64,000 nt of DNA from Asanoa hainanensis (GTDB taxonomy: Bacteria > Actinomycetota > Actinomycetes > Mycobacteriales > Micromonosporaceae), in the NCBI RefSeq assembly GCF_900188485.1, contig NZ_FZPH01000012.1, positions 217,368 through 281,367 on the forward strand. The letters run 5' to 3'. A program made the position numbers and the translations under genes. The notes beneath the pieces were generated by a model that was given only the letters and a program-made list of their open reading frames with translations, searched no databases and was not told where the DNA came from. Positions 24,961 through 33,644 of this stretch are shown here, piece by piece; the first letter of the stretch is position 1, and each line of letters starts with the position of its first letter.

Positions 24961-26106
24961 GTGAGCCAGTCTCCGGTCGTCCGCTACTTCGACGGTGTCG
25001 AGCCCGGGCGGAGTGCTCTCGTCCAGGCGGTCGACCGGCTCTTGGGACACGCTGACCAGGTGCGCACGCTGGGAGTGCGCGCGAACGCCGACACCCCGCT
25101 CGACGCCGCGCGGGCACGGCGGTTCGGAGCGGCCGGCATCGGCCTGTGCCGGACCGAGCACATGTTCCTCGGCGACCGGCGTACGCTCGTCGAGCGGCTG
25201 ATCCTCGCCGTCGACCAGGACGAGCGAGAGGCGGCGCTGGCGGCTCTGCTGCCGCTGCAACGCGACGACTTCACGGAGATCCTGGCGGCGATGGACGGCC
25301 TTCCGGTCACCATCCGCCTGCTGGACCCGCCGCTGCACGAGTTCCTGCCAAGCCTCGAGGACCTCGTGGCGCGGGTCGCCCGCGCGGACGCGCTGGGTGT
25401 CGACGCCGGGCACGACCAGGACCTGCTCGCGGCCGTTCGCCGGATGCACGAGACCAATCCCATGCTGGGCCTGCGGGGCGTGCGCCTCGGCCTGCTGGTG
25501 CCCGGGTTGTTCGCCATGCAGGTCCGGGCGATCGCGGAGGCGGCCGCGCGGCGACTCGCCGACGGAGGCGACCCACGACCGGAGATCATGGTTCCGCTGG
25601 TGGCGTCGGTCCGCGAGCTCGCGCTCGTCCGTGTCGAGGCACAGGCCGTGGTCGACGCCGTCCCCGGCGCCCCGCGCATGCGGATCGGCACGATGATCGA
25701 GGTGCCGAGGGCCGCGCTGACGGCCGGGGAGATCGCGGGCGCCGCGGAGTTCTTCTCGTTCGGCACCAACGACCTGACCCAGATGGGCTGGGGACTGTCG
25801 CGCGACGACGTCGAGGGGACCGTGGTGAGCCGCTATCTCGCGCTCGGCATCCTGGACCGCTCACCCTTCGAGACCCTCGACCGCGGCATCGGCCGCCTGG
25901 TGCGGCTCGCGGTCGAAGAGGGTCGCGCAGCCCGTCCTGACCTCGTCACCGGGGTGTGCGGTGAGCACGGCGGGGACCCGACATCGGTGCGGCTCTTCGC
26001 CGAGGCGGGGCTCGACTACGTGAGCTGCTCGCCCTACCGCGTCCCGATCGCCCGGCTCGAGGCCGGCCGTGCCGCGATCGTCACCTCGGGCTCGGACAGC
26101 CGATGA
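24961..26106 (+). CDS. ppdK: pyruvate phosphate dikinase, PEP/pyruvate-binding part
   Basis: C-terminal alpha/beta-barrel of PPDK, 381 aa from a GTG. GIGLCRTEHMFLGDRR holds the substrate Arg, RMRIGTMIEVPRAAL and FFSFGTNDLTQMGWGLSRDD are mid-barrel motifs, and GVCGEHGGDP holds the catalytic Cys. It is in the same frame as the preceding ORF, separated by TAG and 15 nt. No strong ribosome site precedes GTG 24961. Either it is translated separately by re-initiation and the two halves assemble, or the stop is a mutation or base error. A strong terminator follows. Confidence 0.85.
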   Translation: MSQSPVVRYFDGVEPGRSALVQAVDRLLGHADQVRTLGVRANADTPLDAARARRFGAAGIGLCRTEHMFLGDRRTLVERLILAVDQDEREAALAALLPLQRDDFTEILAAMDGLPVTIRLLDPPLHEFLPSLEDLVARVARADALGVDAGHDQDLLAAVRRMHETNPMLGLRGVRLGLLVPGLFAMQVRAIAEAAARRLADGGDPRPEIMVPLVASVRELALVRVEAQAVVDAVPGAPRMRIGTMIEVPRAALTAGEIAGAAEFFSFGTNDLTQMGWGLSRDDVEGTVVSRYLALGILDRSPFETLDRGIGRLVRLAVEEGRAARPDLVTGVCGEHGGDPTSVRLFAEAGLDYVSCSPYRVPIARLEAGRAAIVTSGSDSR

Positions 26107-26110
26107 GACA

Positions 26111-26150
26111 CGGTGAGGGGCCGACCGCGGTCGCGGTCGGCCCCTCACCG
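26111..26150. terminator. strong 18-bp stem-loop terminator
   Basis: CGGTGAGGGGCCGACCGC (26111-26128) pairs perfectly with its reverse complement at 26133-26150 around a GGTC loop. It lies between the convergent ppdK and nitroreductase genes. Confidence 0.85.
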
Positions 26151-26169
26151 GCTCCGCACGTAGGAGGCC

Positions 26170-27156
26170 TCAGCCAGGCGGGTCGATGACCGAGGCGGCA
26201 GGCCGGCGCAGGCTGGGATATCCGGGATGCCCGTAGCCGACCCGGAGCACCATCTGCGGGAAACCGTGGCGACCGAGGGCCGATCGCAGCCGCTCTCGAG
26301 CCGCTGGCACCTCGATGGGCTGAGACAGCATCGACACGGCCAGGCCCGCGTCCGTGGCGGTCAGCAGGACGCGCTCGAGGGCCTGGCCGGCCGTCACCTG
26401 GTCGTCGTCGCGGTCGTGGAGTGAGCCGAGCACCGCCACCAGCGGCTCAGGCTCGTAGTCGCGTCCGGGCGGCCGGGTGCGCGCGCCGAACGCGCGCATC
26501 GGGAGCAGGTCCTGCGGCTCCGGTACGTATCCCGCGGCGCGGCCGGAGACCCCGTCGGGCGAGAGCTCCTCCCGCCGCCATCGCGCGAGCTCGCCCGCGT
26601 ACGCCTCGTCTCGGCGCAGGACGCGGTTCGCGGCGTTGACGACCTCGGCGAGCGCGTTGACCGCACTGGTACCGATGATCAGGTCGAGCCAGCAACCTTC
26701 GGCACGGGCCGCCTCCCGCAACCGGGACCGGAGGTCGGCCGGGACGACCTCGGCGCTGAACGGCATGCGGTTGCTGTGCCGGCGCACGATGGCGGCGCAC
26801 AACGCCCGCTCGGCGCCGGATGCCGGACGCGGGACGTCGGCAATCAGCTGGGCAACCACGTCACGGTCCTTGCTCGGCGGCTGGACCACCACCGCAGCGG
26901 GCTTGCCGACGGCCGCCAGAGCCATCCGGAGGTTGAAGACGGCGGCGCCGCAGCTGACGCGACCAGCCCATTCGCGCGCGGGGATGTCGGGCAGCCGGCT
27001 CGAGTCGAGGCGGACCTCGATCGTGCGGCCGGAGACACGGAAGCGCCAGGGCTGGCTGTTGTGCATCGACGGCGCGCGAATGGCCAGCTCGACCGCGGTG
27101 GACAGATCGTCCGCCGTGTAGCCGGTTGTCGTCGGCGTCATGTTCGTCGGCTCCAT
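26170..27156 (-). CDS. Acg-family nitroreductase-like flavoprotein (copy 1)
   Basis: Protein of 328 aa of the Acg family (Rv2032/Rv3127/Rv3131 type, DosR-regulated in M. tuberculosis). RAPSMHNSQPWRFRV lies near residue 28 and the second FMN-fold motif RRHSNRMPFSAEVVP near 130. The C-terminal half has LERVLLTATDAGLAVSMLSQ. Acg proteins bind FMN but have a lid that blocks normal nitroreductase substrates; FMN sequestration is proposed. ATG 27156 has GAGGGAG upstream. It is divergent from dosR, and the DosR-like box at 27223 lies between them. Confidence 0.85.
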   Translation of the reverse strand: MEPTNMTPTTTGYTADDLSTAVELAIRAPSMHNSQPWRFRVSGRTIEVRLDSSRLPDIPAREWAGRVSCGAAVFNLRMALAAVGKPAAVVVQPPSKDRDVVAQLIADVPRPASGAERALCAAIVRRHSNRMPFSAEVVPADLRSRLREAARAEGCWLDLIIGTSAVNALAEVVNAANRVLRRDEAYAGELARWRREELSPDGVSGRAAGYVPEPQDLLPMRAFGARTRPPGRDYEPEPLVAVLGSLHDRDDDQVTAGQALERVLLTATDAGLAVSMLSQPIEVPAARERLRSALGRHGFPQMVLRVGYGHPGYPSLRRPAASVIDPPG

Positions 27157-27222
27157 GGGTGGCTCCCTCGGCTGGGTCTCCCACCAATCGTGTTCCGCCG
27201 ACCGTTGTCGGGGCAGGGGCAG

Positions 27223-27237
27223 AGGTCCTGAGGTCCA
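27223..27237. promoter_or_regulatory. DosR-like box, dosR promoter
   Basis: AGGTC-CTGA-GGTCC (or GGTCC-TGAG-GTCCA shifted by one) resembles the consensus at 6 of 10 or more arm positions. It lies 62 nt before dosR and 67 nt before the divergent nitroreductase, consistent with autoregulation. Confidence 0.4.
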
Positions 27238-27298
27238 GGGTCGGCCGGTCTGCCAGGGCGGTGGTGCGCGGACGCCTCTCTGAGGTGCAGAATGAGTT

Positions 27299-27937
27299 GT
27301 GATTCGTGTGTATCTGCTCGACGACCACGAGGTGGTTCGCCGCGGCCTGGCGGACCTGCTGCAGAGCGGCGGCGACATCGAGGTGATCGGTGAGGCCGGT
27401 CTGGCCCGGGAGGCGGCCGCGCGCATTCCCGCGCTCCGGCCCGACGTCATGATCCTCGATGCCCGGTTGCCGGACGGCAGTGGCATCGATGTCTGCCGCG
27501 ACGTCCGAGCGGTGGACCCGACGATCAAGGGCCTGATCCTGACGTCGTACGAGGACGACGAGGCGCTGTTCGCCGCCATCATGGCCGGTGCGGCGGGATA
27601 CGTGCTCAAGCAGGTCCGCGGCACGGACCTCGTCGAAGGGGTCCGGCGGGTGGCCGCGGGCCAGTCGATGCTCGACCCGGCGGTGACGCAGCGGGTGCTG
27701 GACCGCATCCGCAGCGGTGTGGAGCAGCCGCAGGAGCTCAAGGCGCTCACGGACCAGGAGCGGCGGATCCTGGAGCACATCGCCGAAGGGCTGACCAACC
27801 GCGAGATCGCCGCCGAGATGTTCCTGGCCGAGAAGACGGTGAAGAACTACGTGTCCAGCCTGCTCGCCAAGCTGGGCCTGGAGCGGCGCACGCAAGCCGC
27901 GGTGCTGGCCACGCGCCTGTTACGCAAGAACCCGTGA
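27299..27937 (+). CDS. dosR: DosR/DevR-type NarL response regulator
   Basis: Protein of 212 aa: receiver domain (1-120) and LuxR-type HTH (about 148-205). Acidic pocket D8/D9, phospho-acceptor D54 in MILDARLPDG, T82 in LILTSYED and K104 in YVLKQVRG fall at the same numbers as in M. tuberculosis DosR. The HTH region LTDQERRILEHIAEGLTNRE and KTVKNYVSSLLAKLG is nearly identical to DosR, so recognition of GGGAC-N4-GTCCC sites is expected. The GTG start is used. It is convergent with a CBS-BON gene across a bidirectional terminator. Confidence 0.94.
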   Translation: MIRVYLLDDHEVVRRGLADLLQSGGDIEVIGEAGLAREAAARIPALRPDVMILDARLPDGSGIDVCRDVRAVDPTIKGLILTSYEDDEALFAAIMAGAAGYVLKQVRGTDLVEGVRRVAAGQSMLDPAVTQRVLDRIRSGVEQPQELKALTDQERRILEHIAEGLTNREIAAEMFLAEKTVKNYVSSLLAKLGLERRTQAAVLATRLLRKNP

Positions 27938-27942
27938 CGCCG

Positions 27943-27978
27943 GACGGGGCGGCGCCCGATCACGGACGCCGCCCCGTC
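27943..27978. terminator. bidirectional stem-loop terminator, 12-bp stem
   Basis: GACGGGGCGGCG (27943-27954) and CGCCGCCCCGTC (27967-27978) pair perfectly across 12 nt, between convergent dosR and the CBS-BON gene. Confidence 0.75.
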
Positions 27979-27985
27979 GGACGAG

Positions 27986-28693
27986 TCACAGGATGCCTGT
28001 CGGTGTTCCGAGCCCCCGCTGGTAGGGCACGGGGTCGACGTCGTCGAAGTCGAACTCGATGTTGCCGACCACGGTGACCACGCCACTGACCTGCGTGGCC
28101 AGGTGCGTCGCGAGCTCGGCCGAGCTGCGTCGGTCGAGTTTGCCGCCGAGCGTCACGACACCCTCGGTGACTCTCACGCTGACCGCGTCGTCACTGATGC
28201 CCAGGATCCGGTGCAGAACTTCGGTGACGACGTCATGACGGATGTCGTCGTCGTGGCGCAGGTGCACTTTCAGCAGGTCGCCACGGGACACGATCCCGAT
28301 CAACCGGCCGAGGTCGTCGATCACCGGAAGGCGTTTGACGCCCTCCCGGTCCATGGTCTTCGCCGCCTCGACGAGCGTGGTGGAATCCATCGTGGTGATC
28401 GCGGGTGTGGTCATCAGGTTCCGGGCCTCGTTCGCGTCGGCCTTGACGCGCGCCGCGTGCCGGCGCCGGCCTTCGAAGATCCGGGGCTCGTGTGGCTTGC
28501 CGATCAGCTCGACCTTGTGCAGCAGGTCGGCTTCGGAGATGACACCCAGCACACGGCGGAAGTCATCCACCACGGGCACGGCACTGACGTGCCGGGCCGT
28601 CATGACGTCGACGATCTTTCGGTACGGCGTGGCCTCGTCCACCGTTGCGACGTCCGTCGTCATGACGTCGCCGACCTGCCAAGTCCTCATCAC
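27986..28693 (-). CDS. CBS-CBS-BON protein (copy 1)
   Basis: Protein of 235 aa. It has a CBS pair (about 8-65 and 90-145, with VISEADLLHKVE and IVSRGDLLKVHL closing each repeat) and a BON domain (about 155-220, VRVTEGVVTLGGKLDRR). CBS pairs bind adenine nucleotides; BON is a small phospholipid- or protein-binding fold. An Arg-rich linker FEGRRRHAARVKAD joins the repeats. Tandem ATGs at 28693/28690 follow GAGGGAG. It is divergent from a USP gene with a DosR-like box between. Two close paralogues lie at 31047 and 40997. Confidence 0.85.
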   Translation of the reverse strand: MMRTWQVGDVMTTDVATVDEATPYRKIVDVMTARHVSAVPVVDDFRRVLGVISEADLLHKVELIGKPHEPRIFEGRRRHAARVKADANEARNLMTTPAITTMDSTTLVEAAKTMDREGVKRLPVIDDLGRLIGIVSRGDLLKVHLRHDDDIRHDVVTEVLHRILGISDDAVSVRVTEGVVTLGGKLDRRSSAELATHLATQVSGVVTVVGNIEFDFDDVDPVPYQRGLGTPTGIL

Positions 28694-28777
28694 GAATCTC
28701 CCTCTGGTCGGATGGTCTCGCCTTCAAGGTAGGTGCGGCCTCCGGTATGGGTCAGAGTCACGGGACTGTCGCCGGTC

Positions 28778-28791
28778 GGGACCTGGGTCAT
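28778..28791. promoter_or_regulatory. DosR-like box
   Basis: GGGAC-CTGG-GTCAT matches 8 of 10 arm positions, between the divergent CBS-BON (85 nt) and USP (86 nt) genes. A weaker TACTTCGGCCCTG element follows at about 28804. Confidence 0.5.
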
Positions 28792-28876
28792 GTCCACAGT
28801 GGGTACTTCGGCCCTGCAAACGGGGGGCTCCCCGTCGCACGCTGATCAGGAGATGGACATCGGGAGAGGAGAAGCG

Positions 28877-29737
28877 ATGAACATGACCCGGATCGTCGTC
28901 GGCGTGGACGGGTCCGAACCGAGCATGGCCGCCGCGCGATGGGCGGCCGGGGAGGCGCAGCAGACCGGCGCCACGGTCGACCTGGTGCACGCCTTCGACT
29001 GGGACTACTACGGCGGCCGTTTCGACGGCGGCAACATCCTGCGCGAGTGGGCAGAGGACAAGGCGAGCACCACACTCGCCGACGCCGCGGCGGCCGTCGC
29101 CGCGGTCGCACCCGGTGTCACGGTCTCGCACGAGCCGGTGCTCGGGTCCGCCGTGCCGGTGCTGCTCGAAGCCGCGGCCGACGCGTCGATGATCGTGGTA
29201 GGCAACCGTGGACGCGGCGGGTTCGGCAGCCTGTTGCTCGGCTCCGTCGGGCAGCGACTCGCGACCCACGCACCGGTGCCGGTCGTGGTCGTGCGCGGCC
29301 GTCCCGACATCGGCGCCGGAGCTGTCGTGGTCGGTGTCGACGGCTCTCCAGCCGCGTTGGACGCGCTCGCAGCGGCTTTCCGCATGGCGGCGTCGCGTTC
29401 GGCCCGGCTGATCGCCGTGCGGGCCTACGTTCCGCCGACGCCGCCCTGGGGCGTCAACGTCGAGCCGGTGGTCTACGACGTGGCCGAGCGCGACGCGGAG
29501 CTGCACGCGGAGCTCGACGAGCAGCTCGCCCCGTGGCGTGAGAAGTTCCCCGACGTCGCCACGGAGACGCTCGTGGCCCACGGCTCCCCGGCCGGAGTCC
29601 TGGTGGGCCTGTCACACACCGCCCGGCTGGTCGTGGTCGGCACTCGCGGCCACGGCAGTGTCGCCGGCGCCCTGACGGGATCGGTCGGCCTGCAACTGGT
29701 GCACCACGCCGACTGCCCTGTGCTCATCGTCCGATAG
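28877..29737 (+). CDS. universal stress protein, tandem domains
   Basis: Tandem USP of 286 aa. VVGVDGSEPSMAAARWAA opens domain 1, and the ATP-binding signatures are GNRGRGGFGSLLLGSVGQ and GTRGHGSVAGALTGSVGL. ATG 28877 follows GAGAGGAG. It shares a promoter region with the divergent CBS-BON gene. A near-perfect stem-loop closes the unit. It probably acts as an ATP-dependent stress modulator during hypoxia, by analogy with Rv2623-type USPs. Confidence 0.9.
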   Translation: MNMTRIVVGVDGSEPSMAAARWAAGEAQQTGATVDLVHAFDWDYYGGRFDGGNILREWAEDKASTTLADAAAAVAAVAPGVTVSHEPVLGSAVPVLLEAAADASMIVVGNRGRGGFGSLLLGSVGQRLATHAPVPVVVVRGRPDIGAGAVVVGVDGSPAALDALAAAFRMAASRSARLIAVRAYVPPTPPWGVNVEPVVYDVAERDAELHAELDEQLAPWREKFPDVATETLVAHGSPAGVLVGLSHTARLVVVGTRGHGSVAGALTGSVGLQLVHHADCPVLIVR

Positions 29738-29747
29738 ATCCGCTTGA

Positions 29748-29779
29748 CGGTGCCGACGCCCGCACGGGCGCCGGCACCG
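29748..29779. terminator. stem-loop terminator, 15-bp stem with one mismatch
   Basis: CGGTGCCGACGCCCG (29748-29762) pairs with CGGGCGCCGGCACCG (29765-29779), with one mismatch and a tight turn, after the USP gene. Confidence 0.65.
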
Positions 29780-29841
29780 CGGCGTCCTGACGCCCGACCC
29801 GACGGTCCTGCCCTTGCCACCGGCAACGATGCGCCAGCATC

Positions 29842-29855
29842 GGGACCTTCGGCAT
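29842..29855. promoter_or_regulatory. DosR-like box, one good half
   Basis: GGGAC-CTTC-GGCAT has a perfect left arm and a weak right arm. It lies 58 nt before nitroreductase copy 2. The same arrangement occurs before its close paralogue (37531). Confidence 0.4.
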
Positions 29856-29912
29856 GCGTCGCGGGTCACGTGGCGCTGGTGGAGACAGTCATGGTGGGCC
29901 CACGCTGGCCCT

Positions 29913-30899
29913 ATGAACGACCAGCTGTGGTTCCGACCCGACGGTCAGCCTGGCCCGGAGTTGCGGGAATGCCTTACCGCAGCGGCAGCGGCCCCGTCGA
30001 TCCACAATACTCAGCCTTGGCTCTTCCGGCCTCGTGCGGACACCGTCGACGTCGTCGCGGACTGGACGCGGCGGCTCGACGTCCTCGACCCCGACGGCCG
30101 GGAGCTGTACGTCAGCGTCGGCGCGGCGGTGTTCAACCTGGGTGTGGCGATCAGCGCGCACGGCCGCCGGGCGGACATCCTGGTTCTGCCCGACGCCGAC
30201 CGGCCCGAGGTCGCCGCGCGGATCGTTCTGGGCCGCGCACGGAGGCCGACCTCGGCGGCGACCGCGTTGGCCGCGGCGATCCCGCGTCGGCACACCAACC
30301 GTCGGCCCTTCAGGGACCGCGAGGTACCCGCCGCTGTGCTCGCCGACCTGACGGTGGCGGGCGACCGTCATCGAACGACGGTGATCGTGGCGGACACGAC
30401 CTTGCGCTCCGCGGTCTTGGCGTTGGCGAGGACCGCGGAGAACGTCCAGCGCACCGATCCCGCATACCGCGCGGAGCTCGCCGCATGGACGACGCCAGGC
30501 GGTGTCGGCCGGCGCGACGGTGTGCCGCGGGACGCGTTCGGACCGCACGACGAGCACAAGGCGATCCCGCTGCGCGACTTCGGGCTGGGGAACGGCGCAC
30601 CGATCGCCACCGCGCATTTCGAACGTGACCCCGCGGTCTTGCTCCTGTTCACCGGTGGGGACACGCCGGCGGACTGGGTCCGCGCCGGGATGGCACTCGA
30701 ACGCGTCCTGCTGACGGCGACGGTGCGTGGCTTGGCCGCGACTCCGCTGAGCCAGGTGGTGGAAGTGCCGCGGTTGCGGTCGCTGCTGGCGGGTGGGTTG
30801 GAGGGCCGGGTCCTGCAGAACGTGCTGCGAGTGGGGTATCCGGCCACTCCGATGCGCCCGACGCCCCGCCGGCCAATCGAGGAGACGCTGCGGCCGTGA
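29913..30899 (+). CDS. Acg-family nitroreductase-like flavoprotein (copy 2)
   Basis: Protein of 328 aa. MNDQLWFRPDGQPG opens the protein, AAPSIHNTQPWLFRP is near residue 30, and RRHTNRRPFRDREVP follows near 128. The C-terminus carries LERVLLTATVRGLAATPLSQ. It is clearly the closest relative of copy 5 (37602), sharing the opening and the upstream GACCTTCGGC segment, so the two arose by duplication. No ribosome site precedes ATG 29913, so the mRNA may be leaderless or start close by. FMN binding is expected; the physiological substrate is unknown. Confidence 0.85.
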   Translation: MNDQLWFRPDGQPGPELRECLTAAAAAPSIHNTQPWLFRPRADTVDVVADWTRRLDVLDPDGRELYVSVGAAVFNLGVAISAHGRRADILVLPDADRPEVAARIVLGRARRPTSAATALAAAIPRRHTNRRPFRDREVPAAVLADLTVAGDRHRTTVIVADTTLRSAVLALARTAENVQRTDPAYRAELAAWTTPGGVGRRDGVPRDAFGPHDEHKAIPLRDFGLGNGAPIATAHFERDPAVLLLFTGGDTPADWVRAGMALERVLLTATVRGLAATPLSQVVEVPRLRSLLAGGLEGRVLQNVLRVGYPATPMRPTPRRPIEETLRP

Positions 30900-30954
30900 C
30901 GGGTGTCAGCGGCACAACCCGTCGGGCGACCGGAGGCACGCGTCACCACGAGCA

Positions 30955-30968
30955 GGGACGTTCGTCCT
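30955..30968. promoter_or_regulatory. DosR-like box
   Basis: GGGAC-GTTC-GTCCT matches 9 of 10 arm positions, 78 nt before the CBS-BON copy 2 start. Confidence 0.62.
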
Positions 30969-31046
30969 GCGGCGGCGGTCTGATGGCTCTGACCCGTGCC
31001 GCACGCGGAGACCTAGCGTGAGGGTGGACGGTCGAAGGAGGTTGTG

Positions 31047-31748
31047 ATGAAGGCATGGAAGGTCCACCACGTCATGACGCGGAACGTCTCGACAGTCGCG
31101 GGTTCGACCCGCTACCGGGAGATCGTCGAGCTGATGGCCGACAAGAAGATCAGCGCGGTGCCCGTGGTGGACGACGCCCGCCGCGTGCTCGGTGTGATCT
31201 CCGAGGCCGATCTGTTGCACAAGGTCGAGCTTGTTGGTGAGCCGCACCAACGCCGGCTGTTCGAAGGTCGACGCCGTCACGCCGCCAGGACAAAGGCCGA
31301 TGCCTCGGTCGCGCGTGAGCTGATGACGGCGCCGGCCGTCACCACGTCACCCGAAACGTCGCTGGTTCGCGCCGCGCGGGTCATGGAGCGCGAGCACGTC
31401 AAGCGGCTCCCGGTCACCGACGACGACGGTCATCTGGTCGGAATCGTGTCCCGACGGGACCTGCTCTCCATCTACCTGCGACCCGACGCGGATCTCCGTC
31501 GAGATGTCCTCGAGGTGCTGGAACGCATCTTCAGCGTCGAATCGTCCGAAGTGGATGTTATCGTCGCCGACGGCGTGGTAACCCTCTCAGGCCGCGTCGA
31601 GAGGCACAGCGCCGCACAGCTCGCCGCCTACGTGGCTGGCCAGGTCAGCGGCGTCGTCCACGTCGTCGACGGTCTGACCTTCGAGTTCGACGACCTCAAC
31701 CCCGTCTACCTCAAGCCCGGTCTGGGCAGCCCAACCGGTCTCCTGTGA
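31047..31748 (+). CDS. CBS-CBS-BON protein (copy 2)
   Basis: Protein of 233 aa. CBS repeats close with VISEADLLHKVELVG and GIVSRRDLLSIYL, and the BON domain contains VIVADGVVTLSGRVERHS. ATG 31047 is preferred to GTG 31044 because AAGGAGG (31035-31041) is then 5 nt away. Its last codons overlap the GTG of the Hsp20-like gene, so the pair is translationally coupled. It is closely related to copy 1 (shared EGRRRHAAR linker and C-terminal GLGSPTGLL). Confidence 0.88.
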   Translation: MKAWKVHHVMTRNVSTVAGSTRYREIVELMADKKISAVPVVDDARRVLGVISEADLLHKVELVGEPHQRRLFEGRRRHAARTKADASVARELMTAPAVTTSPETSLVRAARVMEREHVKRLPVTDDDGHLVGIVSRRDLLSIYLRPDADLRRDVLEVLERIFSVESSEVDVIVADGVVTLSGRVERHSAAQLAAYVAGQVSGVVHVVDGLTFEFDDLNPVYLKPGLGSPTGLL

Positions 31749-32107
31749 GACCGGGGAGGCAGGAGGCCACGCGGTCGATACTCGTCGAACAGGCGGTCAG
31801 CCCGCGTCGCTACCGGCTGCGGGCGGAGTTGCCGGGAATCGATCTGGTGCATCTGCGGGTCACGTGCGACGGAAGCGAGCTTCGGCTCGACGCGACCCGC
31901 GAACCGCCAACGGGCGGCGCGCTCGACCGCAGCGAGTTCTGGTACGGCCGGCGGCTGCGTTGCGTTCCGCTTCCACCGGACCTGCGTGCGCGGACCATGA
32001 CCGCGTCGTACACGGATGGCGTCCTGGAGGTCACCGCGGACCGTGGAATCGCTGAGCCGCGACGTCCGGCATTCCAGGTTGAGGTCCAAACGCCGGCCCA
32101 CCGATGA
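31745..32107 (+). CDS. divergent Hsp20/alpha-crystallin-type small chaperone
   Basis: Protein of 120 aa: an alpha-crystallin domain (RYRLRAELPGIDLVHLRVT, then RSEFWYGRRLRCVPLPPDL and ASYTDGVLEVT) with a very short N-terminal arm and no C-terminal IxI motif. It starts at a GTG overlapping the CBS-BON stop by 4 nt. Oligomerisation may be altered by the missing tails. Hsp20 (HspX/Acr) is the hallmark DosR product in mycobacteria, and a second, canonical Hsp20 lies at 40387. Confidence 0.78.
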   Translation: MRPGRQEATRSILVEQAVSPRRYRLRAELPGIDLVHLRVTCDGSELRLDATREPPTGGALDRSEFWYGRRLRCVPLPPDLRARTMTASYTDGVLEVTADRGIAEPRRPAFQVEVQTPAHR

Positions 32108-32175
32108 CCTACGGCCCTAGCCCTGGTCCTGATGTCGGCGTGTCATGAAGGGGACAACAGCTGGAGGTGGTTTCG

Positions 32176-32440
32176 GTGCGTCTGACCTCGCGTGACGGCA
32201 TGGCGACCGGACTGGCCGCGGCGGCCGTGGCCGCCTACATCGCCTTTCTCCACGGCGTCGACGTGGCGCCTTTGTCCGACGCTCGCGCGGTGACGGCCGG
32301 CGTATTCGTATTGGGAATGGCGGCCTGCTGGCCGTGACCGGCGCCATGCTCACCGGCAGCCGGGTCCTGCTCGCCCTCCTGGTTCTCGACACGGTGCTGC
32401 TCTGGGCGGTCGCCGTCATTCGCCACCTGGCGATGCCACA
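32176..32440 (+). pseudogene. small multi-helix membrane protein, frameshift/deletion
   Basis: GTG 32176 with GGAGGTGG 5 nt upstream opens VRLTSRDGMATGLAAAAVAA with one helix and continues to VFVLGMAACWP, where it stops at 32337. A second frame, whose GTG overlaps this stop, gives two more hydrophobic stretches (RVLLALLVLDTVLLWAVAVI), then Arg-rich sequence overlapping the convergent nitroreductase. The two halves look like the ends of one four-helix protein with its middle lost. Function unknown. Confidence 0.45.
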
Positions 32441-32523
32441 TCCGGTGCGGCGCCGGGTCGTAGTGCGGACCGAGCGACCGGTGGTTCAGGCAGAGAATGC
32501 CCTCGCCGCTCTCGAGCCGCGTG

Positions 32524-33513
32524 TCACCGCGGGTCCTCGTCGAGCACCTCGCCGAGGTCAAGATGACTGGCCGGTGGCGGCGGAACAGGTTGGCCCTGCG
32601 GCCCGGTTCGTAGGACGAGCTGCGGCTGTGCCCGGCCGGCGAGCAGCCGACCGATGAGCTCGCGGGTTCGGGGCACCTCCACGACATCGCTCATCACCGA
32701 CATCGCCAACGTGCGGGCCGTGGCCGTCAGCCAGACCGCGCTCGTCGCCTCGCCGGCCCGGAGCCGGTCGGCCGGTGCATCCGTCGGCGTCGCCAGGATC
32801 AGGTAGTCGGCGAACCGGTCGTCGCCGAAGCCAGGAAACAGTCCGGTCTCGCCGCCCCCGGCGAAGTCACGCACGGCGACCGGTCGCGAAACCGGCGCCA
32901 CGAGGCTTTCGAACGAGACGCCCGCACCGGTGGGGCGGTGGACCGTCCAGGCGGCCAGCTCCCGGCGGTACGCGGGATCGGACCGTTCGGCCCGCTGAGC
33001 CTCGTCGACGGCGGCGCCCAGGCTCGGCCGCTCGGTGTCGCCGATCCAGAACAGATCGCATTGCTCGCGTACGGCGGCCGAGTCCAGGGCGGCGACGTCG
33101 TCGTCCGCGATGCGACTGTTGGCGACGATGGGCCGGCGGTCGCTGTGGCGGTGCCGGACGGCCCGCGCCATCGCGATATCGGTCGGGTCCGCGGCCGCGG
33201 GACCGGTGATGCCGACGACGGCGAGCAGGTCGCCGGAGTCGCCGTCGGGAAACCGGCGGACGTCGAGGGCGTGGCCGCGGGCCGCGAGGGTCACCCGCAG
33301 ATGGTGCAGGGCAGTGCCGCAGCTAACCATTGCCATCCGGCCGGTCGGGTCGACCGCGTCCAGCCGCCTGCTGTCGTCGCGCCGCAGCTCCAAACTCTCG
33401 TCCCGCAGCCGCCAGCGCCACGGTTGGCTGTTCAAGATGGACGGTGCGTACAACGTCGCCGAAACCGCGTCCCGCAACGCTTTGCGAACCTCTGAGCGCT
33501 CTCCGCCGGCCAT
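32524..33513 (-). CDS. Acg-family nitroreductase-like flavoprotein (copy 3, divergent)
   Basis: Protein of 329 aa. YAPSILNSQPWRWRL near residue 22 replaces the usual His of APSxHNxQPW by Leu. RHRHSDRRPIVANSR lies near 125 and SVMSDVVEVPRTRELIG near 290. It is the most divergent of the five copies and has no recognisable DosR-like box in the 130 nt upstream, so it may be regulated differently. ATG 33513 lacks a good ribosome site. FMN binding is still plausible because the rest of the fold is intact. Confidence 0.8.
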   Translation of the reverse strand: MAGGERSEVRKALRDAVSATLYAPSILNSQPWRWRLRDESLELRRDDSRRLDAVDPTGRMAMVSCGTALHHLRVTLAARGHALDVRRFPDGDSGDLLAVVGITGPAAADPTDIAMARAVRHRHSDRRPIVANSRIADDDVAALDSAAVREQCDLFWIGDTERPSLGAAVDEAQRAERSDPAYRRELAAWTVHRPTGAGVSFESLVAPVSRPVAVRDFAGGGETGLFPGFGDDRFADYLILATPTDAPADRLRAGEATSAVWLTATARTLAMSVMSDVVEVPRTRELIGRLLAGRAQPQLVLRTGPQGQPVPPPPASHLDLGEVLDEDPR

Positions 33514-33644
33514 GAACACAGCCTAGAGGCCACACCGCCGCGCGTCGGTGATGCCGCCGATCCCACCGGCATCGACCGCCTCGTCGTCACCACGGTCACC
33601 GACGAGGATCTCCCGGTCGTCGACCGTCTCGCCCGTCCCCGGCT

